A stretch of DNA of 46,374 nucleotides from Thiohalocapsa halophila (lineage in GTDB: Bacteria > Pseudomonadota > Gammaproteobacteria > Chromatiales > Chromatiaceae): assembly GCF_016583825.1 (NCBI RefSeq), contig NZ_NRRV01000042.1:1-46374 (forward strand). Reading direction: 5' to 3'. Of the stretch, positions 9,527 to 17,507 are shown in pieces. A program made the translations under genes and the position numbers. Numbering within the stretch: the first letter of the stretch is position 1; each line of letters starts with the position of its first letter. The notes under the pieces are model-generated. The model was not told where the DNA came from and ran no database searches. It saw only the letters and a program-made list of their open reading frames with translations.

Positions 9527-10092
9527 GGCGCCACAGGCATTGGCGCATCGCAGTCCTGCTGCCCGCGCTCATGCTGCTGGTGGGCGCGGCCGAGGCGAGC
9601 GCGCGCGATTTCGACGTGGAGCGCGTGGAGACCCGGCTGGAGGAAGGCACCTTCCTGATGGATGCGAATATCCGCTACGCCTTCAGCGAGCGCGCCCTGG
9701 AAGCCCTGGAGAACGGCGTCCCGCTCACCGTGGAGGTGCATATTCGGGTGCGGCCGGCGGATGCCTGGATCTGGCAGGAGAGCCTGGTGGACCTGCGTCT
9801 GCGCTACCGCATCCGCTACAAGCCGCTCTCGGAGCGGTATCTGGTCTCGCAGCTGCCCGGTGAGCGCGGGCGCACTTATGTCACCCGCGATGCCGCGCTC
9901 GCCGCCCTCGGCGAGATTCGCGACCTGGCGCTGCTGCGCTCGGAGCGGCTGGAGCCCGACACGGCTTACGAGGTACAGCTCCGGGTGTCCCTGGACATCG
10001 AAGAGCTGCCGCTGCCGCTGCGGCCCATTGCCTATCTGTATCCGTCCTGGAAGCAGTCCAGCAAGTGGACCAAATGGCCGCTGACCCCCTGA
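9523..10092 (+). CDS. DUF4390 domain protein, exported
   Basis: A 189-residue protein with a signal peptide (basic start, hydrophobic IAVLLPALMLLVGAAEASA) and a DUF4390 body with the family pattern NIRYAFSERALEALENGVPL. The family has no known biochemical activity. It is typically encoded between rsmB and the ntrYX sensor pair in gamma- and betaproteobacteria, as here. The ATG overlaps the rsmB stop by four bases and the 3' end overlaps the start of ntrY, so all three are probably one translationally coupled unit. An extracytoplasmic role linked to NtrY sensing is an inference from position only. Confidence 0.87.
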   Translation: MRRHRHWRIAVLLPALMLLVGAAEASARDFDVERVETRLEEGTFLMDANIRYAFSERALEALENGVPLTVEVHIRVRPADAWIWQESLVDLRLRYRIRYKPLSERYLVSQLPGERGRTYVTRDAALAALGEIRDLALLRSERLEPDTAYEVQLRVSLDIEELPLPLRPIAYLYPSWKQSSKWTKWPLTP

Positions 10093-12380
10093 AGCCGCAG
10101 CGCCAGGGGTCGCAGCGCCAGGGGCCTCAGCACGAGCACCGGCAGGACGCGCCGCCGTCCAAGCCCCACCCGCAGAAACCGGCACCACGCAAGGTCTGGC
10201 AGCACCCGGGCACCTTCTTTGTCGGCGTGCTGCTGCTGGCGCTGCTGGTGGCGCTGCACTTGATGAGCAGCGCCGTGCAGAACTCCGACGCCCTGAGCCG
10301 TGCCTTCGTGCCTCTGCTGCTGGTGGTTTTGCTGGGGCTGTTCGCCCTGGTGGTGATGGTGGGCGTCAATGTGTTGCGGCTGGTGAGCCAGCGCCGCGGC
10401 GGTGCCCCCGGCTCGCGGCTCACGGCCCGCATCGTGCTGCTGTTCGCGCTGATCTCGCTGCTGCCGGTGGGCGTGGTCTATTACTACTCCCTGGGCTTCC
10501 TGCTGCGCGGCATCGACAGCTGGTTCGACGTGGAGATCGACAGTGCCATGGAGGATGCCCTGGCGCTGAACCAGGCCTCGCTGGACCTGAATCAGCGCGT
10601 GCTGCTCAAGTACAGCCAGCAGATCCTTGCCGGCATCGAGGACCGCTCGGCGACGGCGCTGACCCTGACCCTGGACGAGCTGCGCCGCCAGGCCGGGGCG
10701 CTGGAGCTCACGGTGTTCGAGCCCAGCGGGCAGGTCATGGGCACGGCCATGGACGACCCCACCCAGCTGGTGCCGAATCATCCCGGGCGCGAGGTGATGC
10801 AGGGCGTGCGCATGGGTGTGGACTACGTCGGTCTGGAGCCCGCCGAGGACGGCCAGCTGGTGGTGCGGGTGGTGGTCACCGACCCGCGTGCACGGCGCAT
10901 GCTGATGCAGGCCATCTTCCCGACCTCGGCGCGCATCGACGAGCTGGCCTCGAAGCTGGAGAACGCCTACAACCGCTACACGGAGCTCGCCTACCTGCGC
11001 CGCTCGCTGAAGCTGAGCTTCTCGCTGACCCTGTCGCTGGTCCTGGTATTCGGCTTGTTGACGGCGCTACTCGCGGCCTTCGGCACGGCGCAGCGGCTCG
11101 TGCGCCCGGTGGCCGACATCGCCCGCGGCACCCGCGCCGTGGCCGACGGCGACTACGAGCAGCGCCTGCCGCTGCCGTCCCAGGACGACGAGCTGGCCTT
11201 CCTGGTGGCGTCATTCAACGCCATGACCCGGCGCATCGCCCAGGCACGGGATCAGGCCGCGCGCAGCCAGCGCGCCGTGGAGGAGCAGCGCGCCTATCTG
11301 GAGACGGTGCTCGGGCGGCTCTCCAGCGGCGTCGTCGCCCTCGACGGCGAGCTGCGGCTCATGACCATGAACCCCGCCGCCCGCCATATCCTGCGACTGC
11401 CGGATTATCAGGACAAGGGTCTGGCGCTCGGCGAGCTGGAGCGGACCTACGGCAGGCTCGGACCCTGGGCGGAGTCCGTGCGCCGGCACGTGATGGTCGC
11501 CACCGAGTGGCGCGAGGAGGTGACCCTGCTCGGCGGCGACGGCCGCCAGGTGCTCATGTGCCGCGGCAGTCCGCTGCCGGCGGTCACCGACGACGGCACC
11601 GGCAGCGGGCATGTCGTGGTCTTCGACGACATCACCACGCTCATACGCGCCCAGCGCGATGCCGCCTGGGGCGAGGTAGCGCGCCGCCTGGCCCACGAGA
11701 TCAAGAACCCGTTGACGCCCATCCAGCTGTCGGCGGAGCGCCTGCGCCACAAACTGCTGGCCAAGCTGCCGGAGGCCGAAGCCCGTGTGGTGGACCGCGC
11801 CACCCACACCATTGGCCAGCAGGTGGAGGCCATGAAGGCCATGGTGAACGACTTCGCCAACTATGCACGCGCGCCGGAGATCCAGGACGAGCCCTTTGCC
11901 GTCGATGCCCTGATCACCGAGGTGCTGGAGCTCTACCATGGGGCCAAAGTGCGGATCGACGCCGATCTCGGTGCGCCGGAGGCCAAGGTCCGCGGCGACT
12001 CCAAGCGCCTGCGCCAGGTCGTGCACAATCTACTGAAGAATGCCATCGAGGCGCTGGAGGGCCGTGATGACGGGCGTATCCGGGTCTCCACGCAATACGC
12101 CTTCAACGACGAGACGCCGTCCATCGAGGTTGCCATCGAGGACAACGGCGGCGGCGTCGACGCGGAGCTCCTCGACCGGCTGTTCGAGCCCTATGTGACC
12201 TCCAAGGCCAAGGGCACCGGGCTGGGGCTCGCCATCGTCAAGAAGATAATTGAAGAGCACGGCGGTATCATCACGGCGGAGAATGCGGCACATGGCGCGC
12301 GCTTCACGGCTAGACTTCCCGTTTGGCGCGATACCAGCGCTGCGTCGTCGAGGCCGCTGCGGCGGATAGGAGAGACATGA
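10065..12380 (+). CDS. ntrY: NtrY-like membrane sensor histidine kinase
   Basis: Sensor kinase of the NtrY family, linked in other proteobacteria to nitrogen, redox or envelope responses. The 771-residue protein has a Pro/Gln-rich cytoplasmic start, membrane segments near residues 50-70, 81-105 and 122-147, a periplasmic region of about 165 residues, a membrane segment at about 318-340, then HAMP (RLVRPVADIARGTRAVADGD) and a PAS domain at about 410-530. The phosphoacceptor is H544 in RLAHEIKNPLTP. The ATPase domain has the N box (NLLKNAIEAL), DNGGG and GTGLGLAIVKKI. The start is the GTG at 10065 or the ATG at 10074, both inside the previous gene. It overlaps ntrX as ATGA. Confidence 0.92.
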   Translation: MDQMAADPLKPQRQGSQRQGPQHEHRQDAPPSKPHPQKPAPRKVWQHPGTFFVGVLLLALLVALHLMSSAVQNSDALSRAFVPLLLVVLLGLFALVVMVGVNVLRLVSQRRGGAPGSRLTARIVLLFALISLLPVGVVYYYSLGFLLRGIDSWFDVEIDSAMEDALALNQASLDLNQRVLLKYSQQILAGIEDRSATALTLTLDELRRQAGALELTVFEPSGQVMGTAMDDPTQLVPNHPGREVMQGVRMGVDYVGLEPAEDGQLVVRVVVTDPRARRMLMQAIFPTSARIDELASKLENAYNRYTELAYLRRSLKLSFSLTLSLVLVFGLLTALLAAFGTAQRLVRPVADIARGTRAVADGDYEQRLPLPSQDDELAFLVASFNAMTRRIAQARDQAARSQRAVEEQRAYLETVLGRLSSGVVALDGELRLMTMNPAARHILRLPDYQDKGLALGELERTYGRLGPWAESVRRHVMVATEWREEVTLLGGDGRQVLMCRGSPLPAVTDDGTGSGHVVVFDDITTLIRAQRDAAWGEVARRLAHEIKNPLTPIQLSAERLRHKLLAKLPEAEARVVDRATHTIGQQVEAMKAMVNDFANYARAPEIQDEPFAVDALITEVLELYHGAKVRIDADLGAPEAKVRGDSKRLRQVVHNLLKNAIEALEGRDDGRIRVSTQYAFNDETPSIEVAIEDNGGGVDAELLDRLFEPYVTSKAKGTGLGLAIVKKIIEEHGGIITAENAAHGARFTARLPVWRDTSAASSRPLRRIGET

Positions 12381-13744
12381 GTGCCACCCACATCCTCGTC
12401 GTGGACGACGAGCCGGACATCCGCGAGACGGTGCAGGACATCCTCGAAGACGAGGGCTATGCCGTCACCAGCGCCGAGAACGGCGAGGCGGCGCGGCACG
12501 CCCTGCGTGATCGCCGCCCGGACCTGATGCTGCTCGACATCTGGATGCCGGACCTGGACGGCATCAGCCTGCTCAAGGAGTGGGACGAAGACGAGGGCCT
12601 GCCCTGCCCGGTGATCATGATGTCCGGCCACGGCAACGTCGAGACGGCCGTGGAGGCGACCCGCCTCGGCGCCTATGATTTTCTCGAAAAGCCGCTGTCG
12701 ATGGCCAAGCTCCTGCTGACCGTGGAGCGGGCGCTGGAGGCGGACAAGCTCGAGCGCGAGAACGTCGGGCTGCGCCGGCGCGCACCTTTGGTGCAGGAGC
12801 CGGCCGGGCGCTCCGCGGCCATGCAGCGTCTGCGCGAGCAGGTCAAGCGCATCGCTCAGCACGACACCTGGGTGCTCATCACCGGCGAGCCCGGCAGCGG
12901 GCGCGAGACCTTCGCGCGCTTCCTGCACTCCCAGAGCGCCCGGCGCGAGCGGCCCTTCGTGGACCTCGGCGTGTCCGCCATTACCCGCGGCAATGCCGCC
13001 CGCGAGCTCTTCGGCAGCGAGGGCGACGGCCACCTGCACTACGGCAGCCTGGAGCAGGCCGCCGGCGGCACCCTGCTGCTGGACGAAGTGGCGGACATGG
13101 ACCTGGAGGTCCAAGGCCAGCTATTGGGCGCGCTGGACACGGGCTCCTTCCTGCGCGTCGGCGGCAGCGACCCCGTCACCATCGATGTGCGCATCATCGC
13201 GGCGACATCCCGGGACCTGAAAGAAGAGGTCCGCGCCGGCACCTTCCGCGAAGACCTGTTCTATCACCTGAACGTGGTGCCGTTGCAGGTGCCACCGCTG
13301 CGCGAGCACGCCGAGGACATTCCGGACCTGCTGAGCTTCTACGTGGACTATTTCGCCACCCACGAGAAGCTGCCGTATCGGCGCTTCAGCGTCGGCGCGC
13401 AGAACTTCCTGCGCAACTACAGCTGGCCCGGCAATGTGCGTGAGCTGAAGAACCTGGTGCAGCGGGTGCTGATCCTCGGCGCCGGCGACGAGATCACCCA
13501 GACCGAGGTGGAGGCAGCGCTCGGCTCCGCGCCCCCGGTGCCGACACAACCGCTGGAGGGCATGGTCTCCTTCGACCAGCCGCTGCGCTCCGCCCGGGAG
13601 CAGTTCGAGAAGGCGTACCTCGAGTACCAGCTGGAGAAGCACGCCGGCAACGTCTCCAAAATGGCGAAGGAGGCGGGGATGGAGCGTACGCACTTGTATC
13701 GCAAGCTGCGCTCCTTAGGCATCGAGATTAAGGAGCGCAGATGA
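12377..13744 (+). CDS. ntrX: NtrX-type response regulator with degenerate AAA+ domain
   Basis: Partner of the upstream NtrY kinase. The 455-residue protein has a receiver domain (ILVVDDEPDIRET, phosphoacceptor D54, K105 in EKP), an AAA+ domain at about 142-365 and a Fis-type helix-turn-helix at the end (NVSKMAKEAGMERTHLYRKL). Walker B is intact (LLLDEVADM). Walker A reads GEPGSGRE, with R176 in place of the invariant Lys. The sigma54-contact loop GAFTGA is absent: ELFG is followed by only a short SEGDGHLHYG before SLEQAAGGTLLLDE. It therefore probably regulates without classical ATP-driven sigma54 activation. The ATG at 12377 follows TAGGAGAG. Confidence 0.93.
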   Translation: MSATHILVVDDEPDIRETVQDILEDEGYAVTSAENGEAARHALRDRRPDLMLLDIWMPDLDGISLLKEWDEDEGLPCPVIMMSGHGNVETAVEATRLGAYDFLEKPLSMAKLLLTVERALEADKLERENVGLRRRAPLVQEPAGRSAAMQRLREQVKRIAQHDTWVLITGEPGSGRETFARFLHSQSARRERPFVDLGVSAITRGNAARELFGSEGDGHLHYGSLEQAAGGTLLLDEVADMDLEVQGQLLGALDTGSFLRVGGSDPVTIDVRIIAATSRDLKEEVRAGTFREDLFYHLNVVPLQVPPLREHAEDIPDLLSFYVDYFATHEKLPYRRFSVGAQNFLRNYSWPGNVRELKNLVQRVLILGAGDEITQTEVEAALGSAPPVPTQPLEGMVSFDQPLRSAREQFEKAYLEYQLEKHAGNVSKMAKEAGMERTHLYRKLRSLGIEIKERR

Positions 13745-13763
13745 CTTGGCGCTGCGCCCGATC

Positions 13764-13871
13764 GGCCAAGGGCCAAGGGCCAAGGGCTGAGGGCCAAGGG
13801 CTGAGGGCAGGGCGCTTGCCTGTGCGCTGCCTGTCCGCCCCCCCTCAGCCCTCAGCCCTCAGCCCTCAGCC
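13764..13871. repeat. paired heptad-repeat arrays upstream of trkA
   Basis: Six 7-bp units (GGCCAAG x3, GGCTGAG, GGCCAAG, GGCTGAG) fill 13764-13805. After a 38-bp spacer come four units of CTCAGCC at 13844-13871, the exact complement of GGCTGAG. The arrays can pair as a long GC-rich hairpin. The right arm ends 7 bases before the trkA ATG, so no normal ribosome site is visible there. Confidence 0.85.
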
Positions 13872-13878
13872 CTGATCC

Positions 13879-15252
13879 ATGAAAATACTGATTCTTGGCG
13901 CCGGCCAGGTGGGCACCTCGGTGGCTGCCAACCTGGTGAGCGAGGCCAACGACATCACCGTCGTGGACACCGATACCGGGCGCCTGCGCGAGCTCGCGGA
14001 CCGCTTCGATCTGCGCACGCTCCAGGGGCACGGTGCCCACCCGGACGTGCTCGCCCGCGCCGGGGCCGAGGACGCGGAGATGATCATCGCCGTCACCAAC
14101 AGTGACGAGACCAATATGGTCGCCTGCCAGGTGGCCTACACCCTGTTTCATACCCCCACCAAGATCGCCCGGGTGCGCGCCCCAGGCTTCATGGAGCAGG
14201 ACAAGCTCTTCGGGCCCGGCGCGCTGCCCATCGACGTGCGCATCAGTCCCGAGCAGTTGGTGACGGACTACATCCTGCGGCTCATCGAGAACCCGGGCGC
14301 GCTGCAGGTGACGGACTTCGCCGGCGGGCGGGTGCGCCTGGTGGCCGTGCGGGCCTACTACGGTGGGCCGCTGGTGGGCCATGAGCTGCGCACCCTCTAT
14401 GACCATATGCCGCACGTGGACACCCGTGTGGCGGCCATCTACCGCCACGACCGGGCTATCCAGCCCGAGGGCGACACCGTTATCGACGCCGACGACGAGG
14501 TTTTCTTCGTCGCCGCGCCGAAGCACATCCGCTCGGTCATGAGTGAGCTCCGGCGGCTGGACAAGCCCTACAAGCGGCTCATTTTCGCCGGCGGCGGCAA
14601 TATTGGCACGCGCCTGGCCCGCGCCACCGAGAAGCGCTACCGGGTCAAGGTCATCGAGCAGGATCTCGACCGCTGCAAGCACATCGCCGAGGCCTTGGAG
14701 CGCACCATCGTGCTGCACGGCGACGCCGCGGACGAAGAATTGCTGTTGGAGGAGAACGTCGAAGACACCGATGTCTTCTGCGCCGTCACCAACGACGACG
14801 AGGCGAACATCCTCTCGGCCATGCTTGCCAAGCGCCTGGGTGCCCGCAAGGTTATGGCGCTCATCAACCGGACGGCCTATGTGGACCTGGTGCAGGCGGG
14901 CCCCATCGACATCGCCATCTCGCCGCAGCAGGCCACCATCGGCAGCCTCTTGAAGCACGTGCGCCGCGGCGATGTGGTGATGGTGCACTCACTGCGCCGG
15001 GGGGCCGCCGAGGCCATCGAGGCCATCGCCCACGGCGACGAGGGCTCCAGCAAGGTAGTCGGCCGGCCCATCGAGGCCATCAAGCTGCCCAAGGGCGCTA
15101 CTATCGGTGCCGTCGTCCGCGGCGACGAGGTCATCATCGCCCACCACGACACCGTCATCGAATCCGAGGACCACGTGATCCTGTTCCTTCAGGACAAGCT
15201 GCGGGTGCCGGAGGTGGAAAAGCTGTTCCAAGTCGGTGTCACGTTTTTCTAG
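13879..15252 (+). CDS. trkA: Trk potassium uptake regulatory protein TrkA
   Basis: Cytoplasmic NAD(H)-binding subunit that gates the Trk K+ uptake channel. The 457-residue protein has two RCK units. The first nucleotide fold is [17 protein letters not shown] at residues 2-18, followed by a TrkA-C domain. The second fold is [15 protein letters not shown] at about residues 234-248, followed by a second TrkA-C domain ending [21 protein letters not shown]. This double arrangement and length match E. coli TrkA (458 residues). It is followed by its channel partner trkH. The start codon abuts a heptad-repeat hairpin rather than a Shine-Dalgarno, which may affect expression. Confidence 0.97.
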   Translation: MKILILGAGQVGTSVAANLVSEANDITVVDTDTGRLRELADRFDLRTLQGHGAHPDVLARAGAEDAEMIIAVTNSDETNMVACQVAYTLFHTPTKIARVRAPGFMEQDKLFGPGALPIDVRISPEQLVTDYILRLIENPGALQVTDFAGGRVRLVAVRAYYGGPLVGHELRTLYDHMPHVDTRVAAIYRHDRAIQPEGDTVIDADDEVFFVAAPKHIRSVMSELRRLDKPYKRLIFAGGGNIGTRLARATEKRYRVKVIEQDLDRCKHIAEALERTIVLHGDAADEELLLEENVEDTDVFCAVTNDDEANILSAMLAKRLGARKVMALINRTAYVDLVQAGPIDIAISPQQATIGSLLKHVRRGDVVMVHSLRRGAAEAIEAIAHGDEGSSKVVGRPIEAIKLPKGATIGAVVRGDEVIIAHHDTVIESEDHVILFLQDKLRVPEVEKLFQVGVTFF

Positions 15253-15299
15253 GAGCAGGGCTGCTGTGACACCCGGGCTCCGACCACCGACCCGCTCGG

Positions 15300-15446
15300 T
15301 ATCGAGTATCGCGTATCGAGTAAGGAGTCACGAGGCAAGCCCGACACCAGTCCGCCCAGCTCGCGCACCCCGGCAGAGCAGTGCGCCGGGCGTCGCCGCG
15401 CTGCCGCGTCCCTCGCTGCTCGCCCCTCGCACCTCGGCCCTTCTTC
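15300..15446. repeat. paired heptad-repeat arrays between trkA and trkH
   Basis: Left array 15300-15334: TATCGAG, TATCGCG, TATCGAG, TAAGGAG, TCACGAG. Right array 15412-15446: CTCGCTG, CTCGCCC, CTCGCAC, CTCGGCC, CTTCTTC. The recurring CGAG of the left arm is the complement of the recurring CTCG of the right arm, but the arms are otherwise only loosely complementary. The right array ends one base before the trkH ATG. The 7-bp period is exact in both arrays. Confidence 0.75.
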
Positions 15447-15447
15447 C

Positions 15448-16902
15448 ATGAAACACTTCGCAACGGTCCAGAAGGTGCTCGGCCTGCTGCTGATGGTGTT
15501 CAGCGTGACCATGCTGCCGCCGGTGGTCGTGGCACTGTTCTACGGCGACGGCGGCGGCATGCCCTTCGTCTACGCCTTTCTGGTGCTGCTCGGCGCGGGG
15601 CTCCTCATCTGGCTGCCGGTGGCGCGGGTCCGCGAGGACCTGCGGCTGCGGGACGGCTTTCTCGTGGTGGTGCTGTTTTGGGTGGCCCTGGGCTTCGCCG
15701 GGGCCGTGCCCTTCTTGTTGTCGCCGGAGCCGGACCTGTCGGCGACGGACGCGGTGTTCGAGTCCCTGTCTGGCCTTACCACGACGGGGGCCACGGTCAT
15801 TCTCGGTATCGACGAGCTGCCGCACTCGGTGCTCTGGTACCGCCAGCAGCTGCAATGGCTCGGCGGCATGGGCATCATCGTGCTGGCGGTGGCCGTGCTG
15901 CCGATGCTCGGCGTCGGCGGCATGCAGCTCTACCGTGCCGAGATGCCGGGGCCCATGAAGGACGCCAAGCTGACGCCGCGCATCACGGAGACGGCCAAGT
16001 CGCTCTGGCTCATCTATATCTGGCTTACCGTGGCCTGCGGGCTCGCCTACTGGGCCGCCGGCATGTCGCCATTCAACGCCATCGGCCACGCCTTCAGCAC
16101 CGTCGCCATCGGCGGCTTCTCCACCCATGACGCGAGCATCGGCTATTACGACAGCACCCTCATCGAGATGGTGGCGGTGGTGTTCATGCTGCTCTCGGGC
16201 GCGAGCTTCGCGCTGCACTTCGTCGCGCTGCGCCGGCTCGATATCCGCGCTTATGCCAAGGACAGCGAATTCCGCTTTTACATCTTGCTGCTTGCGGCCA
16301 CCACGGGCATCGTCACCGTCGCGCTCTTCTACACCAACACCTATATCTTCTGGGACGAGGCGTTCATCCAGGGACTCTTCCAAGTGGTGTCCATCGGCAC
16401 CACCACCGGCTTCACGACGGCGCAGTTCTACACCTGGCCGCCGTTCATCGAGATCACGCTGCTGTTCCTGGCCTTCGTCGGCGGCTGCGCCGGCTCCACC
16501 GGCGGCGGCATCAAGGTGATCCGCCTCCTGCTGCTGATCAAACAGGGCGTGCGCGAGATCGGCCGGCTCATCCACCCCAATGCCCAGCTGCCCGTGCGCG
16601 TCGGCGACAAGGTCGTCAACCACCGCGTCATCGATGCCGTTTGGGGCTTTTTCTCGCTCTATGTCGCCACATTCGTGATCATGTATCTGGCGCTGGCAGC
16701 CACTGGGCTGGACCTCCTGACCTCGTTCTCAGCGGTAGCCGCCTGCATGAACAACCTGGGGCCCGGTCTCGCCACCGTCGGCGCGCATTATTTCGACATG
16801 CACGACCCCGGCATCTGGATTCTGTGCTTTGCAATGCTGCTGGGTCGGCTTGAGATCTTCACCGTCCTAGTGCTGCTGACGCCGGCGTTCTGGCGGCGTT
16901 GA
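15448..16902 (+). CDS. trkH: Trk/Ktr potassium channel subunit TrkH
   Basis: Inner-membrane K+ translocating subunit of the Trk system, working with TrkA. The 484-residue protein is strongly hydrophobic, with about ten membrane segments and four selectivity-filter-like pore loops: SGLTTTGATVI near residue 110, FSTVAIGGFSTHD near 220, SIGTTTGFTTA near 320, and MNNLGPGLATVG near 435. This four-repeat plan is that of TrkH/KtrB. GCAGSTGGGIKVIR is a further family signature. The start MKHFATVQKVLGLLLM is the first ATG in frame and lies one base after a heptad array. Expected to matter for turgor in salty habitats. Confidence 0.96.
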   Translation: MKHFATVQKVLGLLLMVFSVTMLPPVVVALFYGDGGGMPFVYAFLVLLGAGLLIWLPVARVREDLRLRDGFLVVVLFWVALGFAGAVPFLLSPEPDLSATDAVFESLSGLTTTGATVILGIDELPHSVLWYRQQLQWLGGMGIIVLAVAVLPMLGVGGMQLYRAEMPGPMKDAKLTPRITETAKSLWLIYIWLTVACGLAYWAAGMSPFNAIGHAFSTVAIGGFSTHDASIGYYDSTLIEMVAVVFMLLSGASFALHFVALRRLDIRAYAKDSEFRFYILLLAATTGIVTVALFYTNTYIFWDEAFIQGLFQVVSIGTTTGFTTAQFYTWPPFIEITLLFLAFVGGCAGSTGGGIKVIRLLLLIKQGVREIGRLIHPNAQLPVRVGDKVVNHRVIDAVWGFFSLYVATFVIMYLALAATGLDLLTSFSAVAACMNNLGPGLATVGAHYFDMHDPGIWILCFAMLLGRLEIFTVLVLLTPAFWRR

Positions 16903-17359
16903 GGGGCGGCGGCAGCGTGATCGCGGCCGGTCATCCGCAGAAATGCGCGATCGGATGTCCAAGTTTTTTACAGTATCAGGCACCATGCGGGGCGACGACT
17001 TTGGTCTACCCATTCTGCGGCACTGTAGCGACGAGAATGCCAAAAGAAAATTTGTTTTTTCAGAGGAATAGAGATGATTCTGCGGCGCGCCGAAAGCGCA
17101 AGGCAGCCGCGAATCGGTGTGCGTGATCGCCGCGGTGAATGGCTCTGTTGGGCTCATGCCACTGTCAGCGCGACGCGTTCGGCCGAGCATGTGGTGGTTG
17201 CCGTCACCATGCATGCGCTTGGGTAGCCGGCTTCTTCGCGGCGGTGTAAAGCTTCTTTTACAAATCGGCGCGCCTCCCCGTTCTGAGCGGCGAGCACCAT
17301 TTTTGGGATGTAACCTTAAGCCCTGATTGGGAAAGACTTTTTACAAAAACAGCCACGTA
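16903..17359. other. long intergenic region with repeated TTTTTACA motif
   Basis: No gene is supported between trkH and the PEP-CTERM gene. The stretch is richer in A+T than its surroundings and holds TTTTTACA-like words at 16965-16972 and 17338-17345, plus TTTTACA inside the palindrome at 17245-17262. These may be regulator half-sites for the sigma54 promoter just downstream. Short open frames here lack coding character. Confidence 0.5.
17245..17262. promoter_or_regulatory. 18-bp palindrome, candidate enhancer site
   Basis: TGTAAA-GCTTCT-TTTACA is a perfect 6-bp inverted repeat with a 6-base centre. It is centred about 130 bp upstream of the start predicted from the sigma54 promoter at 17360, which is where bacterial enhancer-binding proteins usually bind. 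Assignment to a particular regulator is not possible from the sequence. Confidence 0.45.
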
Positions 17360-17375
17360 TGGCGCGGGATTTGCT
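17360..17375 (+). promoter_or_regulatory. sigma54 (-24/-12) promoter
   Basis: TGGCGCG-GGAT-TTGCT matches the RpoN consensus TGGCACG-N4-TTGC(A/T) with one mismatch and exact spacing of the invariant GG and GC. Transcription would start near 17387, about 120 bp before the PEP-CTERM gene. PEP-CTERM genes in other bacteria are known to depend on RpoN together with PrsK/PrsR, which supports the call. Confidence 0.75.
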
Positions 17376-17507
17376 TGCAAAGGGGCGTGTTGCAAGCCCT
17401 GCCCTGAAGCTTGTCATGAACCAGGACCACCGCCAATGCAGGCTGCGTGATTGACCGGCGGGTGGTCGTAGGAACGAGTCCGATCCATCGCACTACGGAG
17501 CTTGATG

